DNA of 27,219 bases from a virus: positions 1-27,219 of the IMG/VR virus record IMGVR_UViG_3300028783_000022; one strand, written 5' to 3'. Of the stretch, positions 14,501-20,756 are shown one piece after another. A program made the translations under genes and the position numbers. The notes beneath the pieces are model-generated. The model did no database searches. It was not told the DNA's origin and saw only the letters and a program-made list of their open reading frames with translations. Each line of letters begins with the position of its first letter. Position 1 is the stretch's first letter.

Positions 14501-15650
14501 TGATGATCGCTTGGTAGTAGGCCGCGGTGCCCGCTGGCTGACCGATCGGGTAGGTCACGACCTGACCGGCCGTGTAGCCGCCGGAGGGGCTATAGTCGAG
14601 CGGCTGCTGCCAGATGCGGATGGAGCGCCCGGTGTCGGTCGAAAGGGCTCCGACGTTCGGGTTGAACCCCGAGCCCGAGGTGGTCAACTGCCAAAGCGAG
14701 GGGCTGACATTCGGGGCCGCATCGAAGTTCGTGGCCAGGGCGATATAGTCCGCACCGGCATAGGTGACCACGTCCCCGGCGGCATAGGCGGCGGTCGAGG
14801 ACCATGCCGTGAAGACCCCCGACACGTTGATGACCGCGGTGCCACCACCGGAGACCACGGTGAGTTCAGCCCCGTTGGTCGGGTCCAGATAGGGGCCGTC
14901 GAGGAACTGCGCCGCCACGAAGTTGAACGTGGCGAACTGGCTGCTCGAGGGGATCGTGGAGGCGTTCGTGAGCGCCGACAACTGCCACGGGGGCTGCGTG
15001 CCCGACAGGAGTAGCGTCTGCGTGCCGCTCTGCACCGACCGGAGGGTCTGGATGTCCGCGGCCAGCCAGGGAGTGGTGAAGTTCAGGACCTTCGAGACCT
15101 GCAGGACGACCCCCGGCCCCCAGTTGAGCGCGGCGCCATTGATCGGCACGCCGAAGTCATCGGCGATGGAGAACTGCGTGCCGTTGATCACCGTGATGAA
15201 GAAGGTGCGGTTCTGCAACTGATTGCATTGCGCGGTCGGGCTCAGTGCGACGAACTGGAACGCGACCTGATCCAAGCTGGCCCAGGGCGATGCGCTGTCG
15301 ATGGTGATCACCGCCGGCGTCGCCGTGCTGATCGACACCACGTTGCGGACATCCGGGTTCATCACGAGGTTGGGGCCGGAGAACAGCCGCATGATACCGG
15401 GCGTGAATTCCATTACGTAGGGCGATGCCTGCGCCCAGTCGAAGCTGATCACGCGGCCGAGCATGCCCTGGCGCGTCAACTGCGCAAAGCGGAACCCCGC
15501 GCGACGCGGCGCGGCCCCCTCCTCGATTGGCAAGCAGTTCAGCATCGACTGCATCGCGCTGTCGTATTTCGGGTGCTTGATGCGGCCCTGGAAGTTGGCG
15601 GACCACTCCCCGCCAAGGAAGTTGTCCTGCAGTGGCGCTGCCTTGGCCAT
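11505..15650 (-). CDS. tail nozzle protein (T7 gp12-like) with CBM-like and propeller-like insertions
   Basis: The N-terminus has the nozzle signature NFLGGEWSANFQGRIKHPKY and CLPIEEGAAPRRAGFRFA (residues 10-56). A conserved-looking core spans about 430-760 (including HQGRLWLTGA and EGEWLIHAS), and the end carries KKRRFAQYGIKLVNAQGVSIG-type sequence (1295-1315), typical of the family. At 1381 aa it is far longer than T7 gp12 (794 aa). The extra length includes W..(x)Y..G..V.Y.G..Y modules at about 281-321, 353-399 (degenerate) and 1029-1070, resembling carbohydrate-binding module 5/12. A Gly/Ser/Asn-rich region at about 805-1250 recurs in blocks such as GPDGNIYVSG, suggesting a beta-propeller. 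It would form the distal short-tail tube below the adaptor, 3 nt downstream of the adaptor stop. Confidence 0.8.
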   Translation of the reverse strand: MAKAAPLQDNFLGGEWSANFQGRIKHPKYDSAMQSMLNCLPIEEGAAPRRAGFRFAQLTRQGMLGRVISFDWAQASPYVMEFTPGIMRLFSGPNLVMNPDVRNVVSISTATPAVITIDSASPWASLDQVAFQFVALSPTAQCNQLQNRTFFITVINGTQFSIADDFGVPINGAALNWGPGVVLQVSKVLNFTTPWLAADIQTLRSVQSGTQTLLLSGTQPPWQLSALTNASTIPSSSQFATFNFVAAQFLDGPYLDPTNGAELTVVSGGGTAVINVSGVFTAWSSTAAYAAGDVVTYAGADYIALATNFDAAPNVSPSLWQLTTSGSGFNPNVGALSTDTGRSIRIWQQPLDYSPSGGYTAGQVVTYPIGQPAGTAAYYQAIITVPAGTQPDISPTYWAPVSGAGVAAWTWGIITAVSPPNIVTVTLQSTVLLYPSNPIVLFQMGAFSGTTGYPTAGCYHQGRLWLTGANISSQNRVYGSVSNNLSSFSPTSPDGTVADSNGISAKFDSGTVNPIYWLQPDAQGILCGTQEGEWLIHASQLNDPITPTSIQAHRQTKYGCANIEPKRTGLTLAVVHRYKRKLLEFFADTFSGKYTAPNLTETGKHLTVSGISEIAYQQELAPVIWLRMANGTLSGCTYKRTSLFSSEPAVFVGWHHHVLGSARTVQSITVGPSPDGALDSLCMLTQDPVTGICHIEFSAKLFDIGDTIYSAWQLDDACTPTQAVGNSLNVTFYGYTYLNGKTVTAWVGGLDCGDYVVSNGSITVPYGAAGGLFTAAYLQGIQGQSFGGLATPLTQVSTVLPPPNTTPQTILGFIPNPAFGPVDTSPGTALVNWSTQTLFALTNSSAAAAIHTYSLGNGSNLTGSPLQTITGSSDGFAGSALGPDGNIYVSGADSQAQGPLFKISQALALLGTFGSNSSSGGNTPNGIAPGPLAAVTANGTTFVVSANASGLATNFGVTNGNTMQWAAPAPGATFNGAQSVLLTPGQSGGQTGTVFAVSNNNNSIYELNYISLQEIIIGASAGTYAAGYATWSSSTAYVVGNKIQYQGCAYTCLVNNTNVAPTSSLGTDWQIINNPYISFSTIGQVTAAQLDPIGVDFPTGAGDVVYDHSDGNIIVFAYVGILPNDTHTHQYVFKMNSVTGALMWKLNLSTVTGGANVSTGAFVQSQITQGVLSMMAATGGLTLAINTATGTYSSYTAANVAMGAQFSSDVSGVLTGAVVYTKTSTSPQPINATPAALSNVWAQLQAGSFFYGATVTTTNLSIPAVIGFTFTTTGLCLPPEMPQETGSVSGPALVKKRRFAQYGIKLVNAQGVSIGTDLNTQFPVAFEQQPGTLLPITSLFTGTHWDTLNDDSSFNSALSWSVTRPYPCTVTAIGGFITTQD

Positions 15651-15653
15651 GGC

Positions 15654-17147
15654 CTAAATCCTGCACTGAATGTAGTCGTCCTCGGGCGGCTCGACGGCGC
15701 CGGTCTCGATGCCGTCGACAGTGCGCGCCTCGCCCATGAACTGTTTGTAGTCGCGCTCGATCTGCGCCTTCTTGCCCTCGGACTGCGTCAGCCGCTCCAC
15801 ACTCTCGAGCGCCAGGCGCGCCGCGAGGCCCTCGCAGAACATCGGGTCCATCTTCGGCACCTGCGTCACGTCCGCAATAAACCGCAGCATGATGTAGCTG
15901 TAGGTGCTCGAAACGATGTAGCCGTCCTGGATTTCCCAGTCGTCGTAAGGTAGGCCGCTGGGCGCGCCGAGGTAGCTGACGCTGCCACGCTTGGGGTCCT
16001 GCGGGCATTTGCGCAGGTAGCCGTTCGGCAGCATGAACACGTTGCGCGTGGTGGTCTGGTCGCTGGGGCCAGTGCCGATCGGGTAGGTAAGGTTGATCTG
16101 CGCCAGCGTGCCGTATTGCTTCTGCCACTGGCTGGACACCGTGGAGGTGGTGAAGTTCGGCGCCCAGGGCGAGCGCGCGCCATAGGTGCCCCAGAAGCCC
16201 GTGGTGGTCGTGGGGTCGTGCCCGACGTTGCTTCCGGCCAGGGAGTAGTAGATGATGCCGTCGATGCCCATGACCGTCGCGTTGGCGGCGTAGGTGATCC
16301 CGACTTGCCACGGCAGGCCGCTGCCATTGTAGAGCGGCGGCGTCTGGCCGATGTTCAGGTCGAACATGCTCATGAAGGTGTAGCCGCCATAGCTGACCAC
16401 GTTGCCGCGCACATAGGTGGTGCTGCTCGACCATGCGCTGGCGGTTGTCGGCACCGCAACGTTGCCGTTGGTGAGCGACGCGAAGATGTAGGTCGAGCCC
16501 GCGTTGTTGGTGGTGTAGACCAGTTCGCCAGCGAAATAGGTCGGCGGGTTCTGGGCCACCGAGCCGGTGACCGCGGACTGCTGCACCCACGCGATGCTCG
16601 AGCCCGGCATGTTGTTCAGGTTGTTGTTGATCTGCGAGGCCCACAGATTGCCGATCACGTCCGCTACCACCGCGCCGAGCGAATAGGTGGTCGTCGCGGA
16701 CCATGCGGGGCCGGTGGAGAAGCCGGAGGAAGCCGGCGGATTGAAGGGGTTCACGCAGAGCGAGCCGAAGAACACGTCCCACTGCAGACTGGCGCCGGGC
16801 GTGTTGTTCAGGTTGTTCAGTGCCGAGGACTGCCAGATCACGCCGTTGCCGCTCGGGTCCAGCACGATCGCGCCTGGGCCGTAGCTGATTGCCGCGGACC
16901 ACAGGTTCGGCACGAACAGGAAGGTCGCGGAGTTGATCGGGCGCAGCGCGGCCAGCTTGGTCGAGAACGCCCAGGTGTTGCGGCGAAGCTCGGCGTCGCG
17001 CAGCTTGTCGTAGTTGAAGTAGAACTCCTGCTGCTGCTGGCTGCCGTCCTGGATCGAAAGCGCGGCCGAGGTGATCCGCTTCACACCGCAGTGCTGGCAG
17101 GCTCGGTTCGCGATGTCGAGCGAAGTCTGGAATGGGAGGTCGGTCAT
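15654..17147 (-). CDS. tail adaptor protein (T7 gp11-like) with repeated CBM-like insert
   Basis: Residues 1-80 form a helical adaptor start (LDIANRACQHCGVKRITS, then DKLRDAELRRNTWAFSTKLA). Residues about 340-497 form the adaptor end (LPNGYLRKCPQDP, DDWEIQDGYIVS, CEGLAARLALESVERL, DYKQFMGEARTVDG). Between them, about 82-322 holds four to five tandem modules, for example AWSATTTYSLGAVVADVIGN and AWSSSTTYVRGNVVSYGGYT. Each has the W...Y..G..V...G..Y/W pattern and a closing W or P, resembling carbohydrate-binding module 5/12. T7 gp11 is about 196 aa, so the insert accounts for most of the added length. The adaptor would sit under the portal and hold the nozzle. GGGAGG is 5 nt before the ATG. Confidence 0.8.
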   Translation of the reverse strand: MTDLPFQTSLDIANRACQHCGVKRITSAALSIQDGSQQQQEFYFNYDKLRDAELRRNTWAFSTKLAALRPINSATFLFVPNLWSAAISYGPGAIVLDPSGNGVIWQSSALNNLNNTPGASLQWDVFFGSLCVNPFNPPASSGFSTGPAWSATTTYSLGAVVADVIGNLWASQINNNLNNMPGSSIAWVQQSAVTGSVAQNPPTYFAGELVYTTNNAGSTYIFASLTNGNVAVPTTASAWSSSTTYVRGNVVSYGGYTFMSMFDLNIGQTPPLYNGSGLPWQVGITYAANATVMGIDGIIYYSLAGSNVGHDPTTTTGFWGTYGARSPWAPNFTTSTVSSQWQKQYGTLAQINLTYPIGTGPSDQTTTRNVFMLPNGYLRKCPQDPKRGSVSYLGAPSGLPYDDWEIQDGYIVSSTYSYIMLRFIADVTQVPKMDPMFCEGLAARLALESVERLTQSEGKKAQIERDYKQFMGEARTVDGIETGAVEPPEDDYIQCRI

Positions 17148-17159
17148 GTGCCCCTCCCG

Positions 17160-17546
17160 TTAAGCGAGCGTGCGGGCGCCCTTGAACCCGTGCAGGGTGA
17201 CAGCGGCGTTCAGGTTGCCGGCGCCCCCGCTGGGCAGCGTCAGCACGACGGCAGTGTTCTGCGCGGCGCCGGCGAGTGGTTGCATGAACTCCACGACGGT
17301 CTGGGTCACGCCGCCGGTGGCGATGGCCTGGACCTGCACCGGGACGGTGATGGTGCCGCCGAGCAGCCCGGTGATCGTGGCCAGCACGACTGCAGCCGCG
17401 GTGGCGCCGCCCATGTAAATCTCGAAGCCCGTCACATACCAGAACAGGTTGGCGTCGGCGGCGAGCGTGGCGGTGGCCGTGGCGGCCGCGACGTTGCCGG
17501 ACGAGGCACTCGTGACATCCGAGATGATGAAATTGCGGGTTGACAT
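17160..17546 (-). CDS. small beta-rich structural-region protein, unknown
   Basis: Not recognised. The 128-aa product is rich in Ala, Thr, Val and Gly with few charges, suggesting a compact beta-sandwich (ATITGLLGGTITVPVQVQAI, then TAVVLTLPSGGAGNLNAAVT). It has no signal peptide. AGGAG, which includes the stop of the upstream gene, lies 6 nt before the ATG. Its place between capsid and adaptor genes fits a decoration or minor head/tail protein, but no motif proves this. It ends 12 nt before the adaptor start. Confidence 0.7.
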   Translation of the reverse strand: MSTRNFIISDVTSASSGNVAAATATATLAADANLFWYVTGFEIYMGGATAAAVVLATITGLLGGTITVPVQVQAIATGGVTQTVVEFMQPLAGAAQNTAVVLTLPSGGAGNLNAAVTLHGFKGARTLA

Positions 17547-17555
17547 CGGGCGCTC

Positions 17556-18068
17556 CTACGGCGGAAGGGTGCTGTTGGCCGAGGCGAAAGTCACGATGCC
17601 CAGCAGGCAGCCGTTGAGGACAGCGCAGCCGGTGACCACCGTGGTGTCCACCTGGCAGATCATGTTGGACGATGTGGTGATCGACGTGGTGTTGGCGAGG
17701 TCAGTCTGGATCGTCCCGATGTTGTTGACGACCAACGTGCCCTGCGCCTGGATGGTCGTGTTGGCGTTGACCACGGCGGTCACCAGCGTGTTGATCGCGG
17801 CGATGTCGTTGGTCATCGTCGCCGTGATGGTGTTGCCGACCACGAGGAGGCCCGTCAGCGTGGTCAGGGTGCCCTGGGCGGACACCAAGCTGCTGGACTG
17901 CGTCACCGCCTGGGAGACGATCAGGGCGGCCTCAGTCGACGCCGAGTTGGCCACGGTGGTCATCAGGCCGAGCGAGGCTGAGATGTTCGACACGTTGATG
18001 GGGACGAGCCCCACGGTGTCCACCGTGCCGACCGCGACGCCGAAGCAAAGAGTTGGGTTGGCGCTCAT
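17556..18068 (-). CDS. Ser/Thr/Ala-rich protein of unknown function (170 aa)
   Basis: Not recognised. The protein is low in charge and rich in Thr, Val, Ala, Ser and Asn. It has repeated short helices or strands (STEAALIVSQAVTQSSSLVS, VTAVVNANTTIQAQGTLVVN), which could form a trimeric coiled coil or a fibrous beta-helix. Three cysteines cluster near the C-terminus (ICQVDTTVVTGCAVLNGC). Only a weak AGGCC precedes the ATG at 18068, which follows the upstream stop by 9 nt, so translation is probably coupled. The capsid-to-tail location suggests a minor virion or fibrous attachment protein; this is inference. Confidence 0.65.
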   Translation of the reverse strand: MSANPTLCFGVAVGTVDTVGLVPINVSNISASLGLMTTVANSASTEAALIVSQAVTQSSSLVSAQGTLTTLTGLLVVGNTITATMTNDIAAINTLVTAVVNANTTIQAQGTLVVNNIGTIQTDLANTTSITTSSNMICQVDTTVVTGCAVLNGCLLGIVTFASANSTLPP

Positions 18069-18077
18069 GGCTGCGGC

Positions 18078-18299
18078 CTACAGCGGCGGCATGTCGACGC
18101 CGGCCTGGCCCCCGGGGATGCCGTTGGACAGAAGATACATCTCGATCGCCTTGAGGCCAAGCATCACGTCTTCCTTGGTCTGGTTGGCGGTCGAGTTGAT
18201 CTGCACGTAGGTGTCGGCGGACGGGGCGCTGGTGGCGATCGCGACCTTGCTCGGGTTCTGCCCCTGGCCCCGGTTGATCGACAGGAAGTAGGTGGTCAT
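18078..18299 (-). CDS. small protein, likely tandem paralog of the 18310-18531 product
   Basis: A 73-aa protein starting MTTYFLSINRGQGQNPSKVA, with a beta-rich first half and a helical second half (EDVMLGLKAIEMYLLSNG). The upstream neighbour also has exactly 73 codons, begins MTT and shows the same strand-strand-helix layout, so the two may be diverged duplicates. AGGAG is 7 nt before the ATG. No known motif is seen. It probably belongs to the head or neck set by position. Confidence 0.65.
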   Translation of the reverse strand: MTTYFLSINRGQGQNPSKVAIATSAPSADTYVQINSTANQTKEDVMLGLKAIEMYLLSNGIPGGQAGVDMPPL

Positions 18300-18309
18300 A
18301 GGTCGTCTC

Positions 18310-18531
18310 CTACGTGCCCGGGAACTCGCCCGAACCGGACTTGAAATGATCCAGCGCGGCGGTGAGAGCGCAGCGCAATGCCGAGCCCGTCATCGCCTTG
18401 CCGTTGGTCTGCGTGGTGTTCACGGCCACCGTCACGTCCCCCGTCACGGTGGACCCGCGCGACAGCGTGATGACGTTTTGCCCGCTGGAGCGCAGTGGCC
18501 CGATCGTGAGGTTGACGTAGAGGGTGGTCAT
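18310..18531 (-). CDS. small protein, likely tandem paralog of the 18078-18299 product
   Basis: A 73-aa protein starting MTTLYVNLTIGPLRSSGQNV, followed by a beta stretch (GDVTVAVNTTQTNGKAMTG) and a helix (ALRCALTAALDHFKSG). The frame is open far upstream, but ATG 18531 lies 5 nt after the stop of the preceding gene and removes an implausible Arg/His-rich extension. No strong Shine-Dalgarno is seen, so translation may depend on coupling. The identical length and similar layout to the next gene suggest duplication. Function unknown. Confidence 0.6.
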   Translation of the reverse strand: MTTLYVNLTIGPLRSSGQNVITLSRGSTVTGDVTVAVNTTQTNGKAMTGSALRCALTAALDHFKSGSGEFPGT

Positions 18532-18536
18532 GTTCG

Positions 18537-19166
18537 TTACACCACGTAGATGACTTCGATGCCCAGCAAGCCGGCGGCCGCGGTGGCGGCGACGGTCGAG
18601 ACGTAGAGCAGGAAGTCGAAGAAGCCGCCCGGGTCCTGCGCGTAACCCTGGTTGTTCGTGAACCCGAACACGTCCCACAGATCGTCGTCGCGGAACGAGA
18701 ACGGATAGGTGGTCGCGCCGGCGTTGAAGGTCACGTCCTTGTTGTAGGTGGCCACGCCGGAGTTGGCGGCGACCACCGTGCCAAACAGCTTGTTGGGGCT
18801 GCTGTAGGCCGCGACGGTCGTGACGGCGCCGGTGTTGGCCGTGGTCGGGATCGTGCCCTGCAGGTTCACCTGGGTGACATCCAGGGTGCTGTCCGAGAAC
18901 GCCATGTTGATGTCGAAAGCGAGGGTCGCCGTGGCGTTGGTGTCGCCGCCCTTGAGCGAGAAGAAGACCTGCTTCACCTTGCTGTTGGTCGGGATGCGGC
19001 CAAGGCGGTAGGTCGACGTGGTCGACGCGACACCTGTGATGGTGCAGGCGACCCAGTCGGTGTGGATGCGCGCATAGCCTGGGCCACCCTCGCCTGCGGT
19101 CGGCTGGATAACCGGGATCGCATCGAGGTTGGTGATGGGTAGCGACTTGAGGTTTTCGACGGTCAT
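18537..19166 (-). CDS. post-capsid structural protein (possible head decoration), 209 aa
   Basis: Directly follows the major capsid gene. The product is beta-rich and weakly charged, with segments such as RLGRIPTNSKVKQVFFSLKG, TATLAFDINMAFSD, FSFRDDDLWDVFGF and a hydrophobic end (LLGIEVIYVV). Proteins of this size and place are often capsid decoration or minor head proteins, but no specific family motif is recognised. GGAGG is 5 nt before ATG 19166 and can pair with CCTCC just upstream in the RNA, so translation may be damped by structure. Confidence 0.7.
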   Translation of the reverse strand: MTVENLKSLPITNLDAIPVIQPTAGEGGPGYARIHTDWVACTITGVASTTSTYRLGRIPTNSKVKQVFFSLKGGDTNATATLAFDINMAFSDSTLDVTQVNLQGTIPTTANTGAVTTVAAYSSPNKLFGTVVAANSGVATYNKDVTFNAGATTYPFSFRDDDLWDVFGFTNNQGYAQDPGGFFDFLLYVSTVAATAAAGLLGIEVIYVV

Positions 19167-19171
19167 AGGAG

Positions 19172-19184
19172 CCTCCAGCGGAGG
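19172..19184 (-). promoter_or_regulatory. small hairpin sequestering the Shine-Dalgarno of the 209-aa gene
   Basis: In the leftward RNA, CCUCC (19184-19180) can pair with GGAGG (19176-19172) across a GCU loop. GGAGG is the ribosome-binding site of ATG 19166. This is a 5-bp GC-rich stem directly downstream of the post-capsid hairpin. Confidence 0.5.
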
Positions 19185-19187
19185 GCT

Positions 19188-19205
19188 GGCGGGCCGAAGC
19201 CCGCC
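19188..19205 (-). terminator. UUCG-loop hairpin after the major capsid gene (partial terminator or stabiliser)
   Basis: On the minus strand GGCGGGC-TTCG-GCCCGCC forms a perfect 7-bp GC stem closed by a UUCG tetraloop, 6 nt after the capsid stop codon. No U-tract follows, so full intrinsic termination is unlikely. It could cause partial termination, block 3' exonucleases or mark a processing site that keeps capsid mRNA abundant. Confidence 0.6.
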
Positions 19206-19211
19206 GCCGGA

Positions 19212-20147
19212 TTACGGGGTGATGTCGGAGCCGGTCGTGTCGGAGCAGAGGACCTGCACGACCTTGCCGGGCTGCAGGCGGGTCGCGCCATACATCACGG
19301 AAGTCCACAAGTCCCACGGCTCGCCCTCGAGGTCGTTTCGGATGCTGACGCGGTTGGTCAGGTCCTTCCAGTTCCCGAGATACATGCCGGATTTGACATA
19401 GGCCAGCACGCCGCGCTGGCTGGCAGCGCCAACCGCGGACGGCAGGCGCTCCATGACCTTCACGTTGTAGCCGAGGAAGCGCACCAACTTGCCATCGACC
19501 AGCACCGGCCGGTCGTTGAACTCGGTGCTGACCACCTGGACCTGGTTGAGCAGATCGGATTCCTGCTGGCTGCCCATAACCAGGGTCAGTTCGTCGCTGT
19601 CCAGGTCATTGTGGTAGTGGCGCAGGATGCGCTTCGCTTCGATCAGCTTGGCGACGGTCAGGCCGGACGAGGCGCTCGACTGGAAGTTCACCGCCACCTG
19701 GAAGTTGGTGGTGTTGAACGTCTCGGTCGTGAAGGCGCTCGGGTCCTGGCCCAACTGGGCCGTGCCGGTCGCGGCGGCGATCAGGGCGTCGTCCCAGGCG
19801 CGGCCCACGGCCATCGCCGCGTTCTGCGTATACTGGGACTTCGGGTCCACGATCGTCTGCAGTTCATCGAAGCTGTCGATCAACTGATCGATCGACCCTT
19901 CCTGCGGGAAGACCCACCGGCGGACGAACTCGGGGTCCGTGCGGTTCTTCGGGGCGAAGCGGCCGGCGGCGGCCTTGAGGCTGATCGCGCCGATCTGGTT
20001 CACTGGCGAAGCGGTCTTGCCGGTGTGGAAACCTTCGCGGACGGTGCCGCGGAGCATCGAGCCCATCTGCTGCAGGAGCAGTTCCAGGTTCGTGCTGAAC
20101 TGAGTGGTATAAAGCGGGATAAGCCCCGGATCGGTTGAAGTCGCCAT
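19212..20147 (-). CDS. major capsid protein
   Basis: The 311-aa protein begins MATSTDPGLIPLYTTQFSTN and continues with a capsid-like N-arm and E-loop region (GRFAPKNRTDPEFVRRWVFP, 62-81). A central part includes NAAMAVGRAWDDALIAAATG, and a beta-rich end carries WDLWTSVMYGATRLQPGKVV. Similar sequences are annotated as podovirus major capsid proteins with the HK97 fold. It follows scaffold and portal genes, as expected, and is the only gene with a long leader (191 nt) upstream, matching a need for high expression. GAGG lies 5-6 nt before the ATG. It would form the icosahedral shell around the scaffold. Confidence 0.85.
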   Translation of the reverse strand: MATSTDPGLIPLYTTQFSTNLELLLQQMGSMLRGTVREGFHTGKTASPVNQIGAISLKAAAGRFAPKNRTDPEFVRRWVFPQEGSIDQLIDSFDELQTIVDPKSQYTQNAAMAVGRAWDDALIAAATGTAQLGQDPSAFTTETFNTTNFQVAVNFQSSASSGLTVAKLIEAKRILRHYHNDLDSDELTLVMGSQQESDLLNQVQVVSTEFNDRPVLVDGKLVRFLGYNVKVMERLPSAVGAASQRGVLAYVKSGMYLGNWKDLTNRVSIRNDLEGEPWDLWTSVMYGATRLQPGKVVQVLCSDTTGSDITP

Positions 20148-20300
20148 GACACCCTCGGTGTTGAGATGGTTGGGTCAGTGGCGTGTCCGCGGGCGCGGGG
20201 CCGGCATTGGTCGGAGTAGGCTGCCCTTCCGCATGCGGTGTAGGGGCGAGGCGTCGGCACGGCGGCCCCTCTGCAAGCAGGGTAGGGCGGGGTTTGCATC

Positions 20301-20330
20301 GACAGGAGAGCAGAAACCTACTCCCCTGTC
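20301..20330 (-). promoter_or_regulatory. 10-bp hairpin in the capsid leader, overlapping a TTGACA box
   Basis: On the minus strand GACAGGGGAG pairs with CTCTCCTGTC around TAGGTTTCTG, giving ten pairs with one G-U, 8 nt after the preceding stop. There is no U-tract. TTGACA (20332-20327) is a perfect -35 hexamer, but at 17-nt spacing the -10 would be TCTCCT, a poor match. The hairpin is the firmer call; it may be an RNA-processing or attenuation site that separates capsid mRNA from upstream genes. Confidence 0.45.
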
Positions 20331-20338
20331 AAGTGCGA

Positions 20339-20755
20339 TTATCGAACCGGCGACGCTTTAATGCGCTTGGTGGTCGCCTTGAGCCCTTTCTTCTGGGCAT
20401 TGCTGATCTGCAACGGACGCTTTTCCGCCGCCTTGGAGTATTCATGCACCGGGCCACCCTGCCCGCCGGCGCCGCCGTCCGCGCCCCCCTGGCCGCGCTT
20501 GCCGGGCGCCGCAAGGGCGGGGCTATTCGCGGGCGCGGGCTCGCGGTTGATGTTGCCGTCGTGCTTGTGCGTCTGCGCGGGGCCGGCGGCCTCGGTGCGC
20601 GCCGAGGGCTGGATCGCCGGCTTGGTTGGCATCTTCGACGCGAACCCCTCGTTCTTGGCCGAGCCGGACGGCATCTTGACGCCGCCCTTCATGACCTTGA
20701 GGGTGGCAGCGCCGCCGGTTGCCTTCTGGCGCTGCTTGGCGAATGTGAAGGCCAT
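20339..20755 (-). CDS. small basic protein between scaffold and capsid genes, unknown
   Basis: The 138-aa product from ATG 20755 is basic and low in complexity, rich in Lys, Ala, Gly and Pro (FTFAKQRQKATGGAATLKVM, then PGKRGQGGADGGAGGQGGP, ending in a Lys/Arg-rich helix). The frame stays open upstream of 20755, but that extension overlaps the scaffold gene; ATG 20755 follows the scaffold stop by one base. No domain is recognised. A disordered basic protein in this place might bind DNA or scaffold in the capsid interior, but this is inference. It ends just before the capsid leader hairpin. Confidence 0.65.
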   Translation of the reverse strand: MAFTFAKQRQKATGGAATLKVMKGGVKMPSGSAKNEGFASKMPTKPAIQPSARTEAAGPAQTHKHDGNINREPAPANSPALAAPGKRGQGGADGGAGGQGGPVHEYSKAAEKRPLQISNAQKKGLKATTKRIKASPVR

Positions 20756-20756
20756 G

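Noticed and set aside
15157-16902. A 581-codon minus-strand frame overlapping nozzle and adaptor
   Set aside because: It runs in another frame across two well-supported genes, and its product is Arg/Gln/His-rich low-complexity sequence, typical of out-of-frame GC-rich DNA.
20000-20299. A 99-codon minus-strand frame covering the capsid leader and the capsid 5' end
   Set aside because: It runs out of frame through the capsid gene, has Arg/Pro-rich low-complexity composition and no ribosome-binding site.
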